5,382 nucleotides of DNA, taken from Dehalococcoidia bacterium (GTDB lineage Bacteria > Chloroflexota > Dehalococcoidia > Dehalococcoidales > UBA1222). Made by a program: the position numbers and the translations under genes. The first letter of the stretch is position 1. Each line of letters opens with the position of its first letter. Location of the stretch: positions 1 through 5,382 of the forward strand of contig WRHS01000068.1 of NCBI GenBank assembly GCA_009783135.1, written 5' to 3'. Under the pieces are notes generated by a model. It searched no databases. It saw only the letters and a program-made list of their open reading frames with translations, and was not told the origin of the DNA. Shown one piece after another: positions 5,165 to 5,382 of the stretch.

Positions 5165-5382
5165 GAAGTACTTTTTTGAAGCATCCTACTCAAATCTGCC
5201 GGAGCGGAAATCATCAAAACCACAATCAACCATTGCTATTACCGCAGCACCGATTTATCGCAATCCAATGAAAGCGTAACGCATTGAGAGCAAGGAATCG
5301 TACGCGCCTCAAGCTTCTTTTACACTTGCAAGGTTTTGGTGCCGAGGTAATATTTTTATTCGGTTTTGCGCGCTTCAAGATA
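5165..5382. other. Region upstream of iorA without a supportable gene
   Basis: No recognisable protein, RNA gene, terminator or long inverted repeat is seen here. One minus-strand frame is open for 51 codons from the right window edge to a TGA at 5228-5226, but its product is Arg- and Cys-rich without a start or a recognised motif. One plus-strand frame (from 5145) is open for about 40 codons without a plausible start, reading KKYFFEASYSNLPERK in part, before a stop. These could be remnants of a gene or of a dispersed repeat; nothing in the window decides it. Confidence 0.4.

Noticed and set aside
5226..5381. Partial minus-strand gene entering from the right edge
   Set aside because: The 51 open codons give a Cys/Arg-rich product without recognisable motif, and the right edge hides any start; not enough to call a gene.

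Overview
The window looks like chromosomal DNA from an anaerobic, amino-acid-fermenting bacterium with moderate GC content. The main evidence is a complete indolepyruvate:ferredoxin oxidoreductase (IorA + IorB), an oxygen-sensitive ferredoxin-linked enzyme typical of anaerobes. The MgtA-type pump fragment resembles the Firmicutes form from memory. Shine-Dalgarno sites are strong and the promoters are sigma70/sigmaA-like, so this is bacterial rather than archaeal. A Firmicutes lineage (possibly Negativicutes) or Synergistota would fit, but the sequence alone does not settle it.

Layout. Bases 2-685 (+) are the 3' end of an MgtA-type P-type Mg2+ ATPase whose catalytic part lies left of the window. 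A long perfect hairpin with T-tracts on both sides (721-758) separates it from everything else, which is on the minus strand, and probably terminates transcription from both directions. Reading leftward on the minus strand, the order is iorA (5131-3335), iorB (3342-2698, overlapping iorA by 8 bases), an 88-base gap, an ABC-exporter ATPase (2609-1911), its ABC-2 permease (1914-1216, ATGA overlap), a gap of about 178 bases, and a small GlsB/YeaQ-type membrane protein (1037-780). The gap before the GlsB gene holds its own promoter and two candidate operator elements. Bases 5132-5382, upstream of iorA, hold the iorA promoter and otherwise no supportable gene.

How the genes work together. IorAB oxidatively decarboxylates aryl pyruvates (transaminated Trp, Phe, Tyr) to aryl-acetyl-CoA while reducing ferredoxin. 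The ATPase and permease form one two-component ABC-2 exporter of unknown substrate, and could be cotranscribed with iorAB because no clear promoter or strong terminator lies between them. The GlsB-like protein is probably transcribed separately and possibly stress-related.

Most notable observations: iorA has an extended -10 promoter placed so that transcription should start on or next to the A of its ATG, with no Shine-Dalgarno, suggesting a leaderless mRNA. IorB carries a Cys-rich C-terminal tail. The GlsB promoter is flanked by an 11-base direct repeat and preceded by a 24-bp imperfect palindrome. None of this amounts to a clearly new biological system; the gene content is ordinary and the interest lies in regulation and small protein details.
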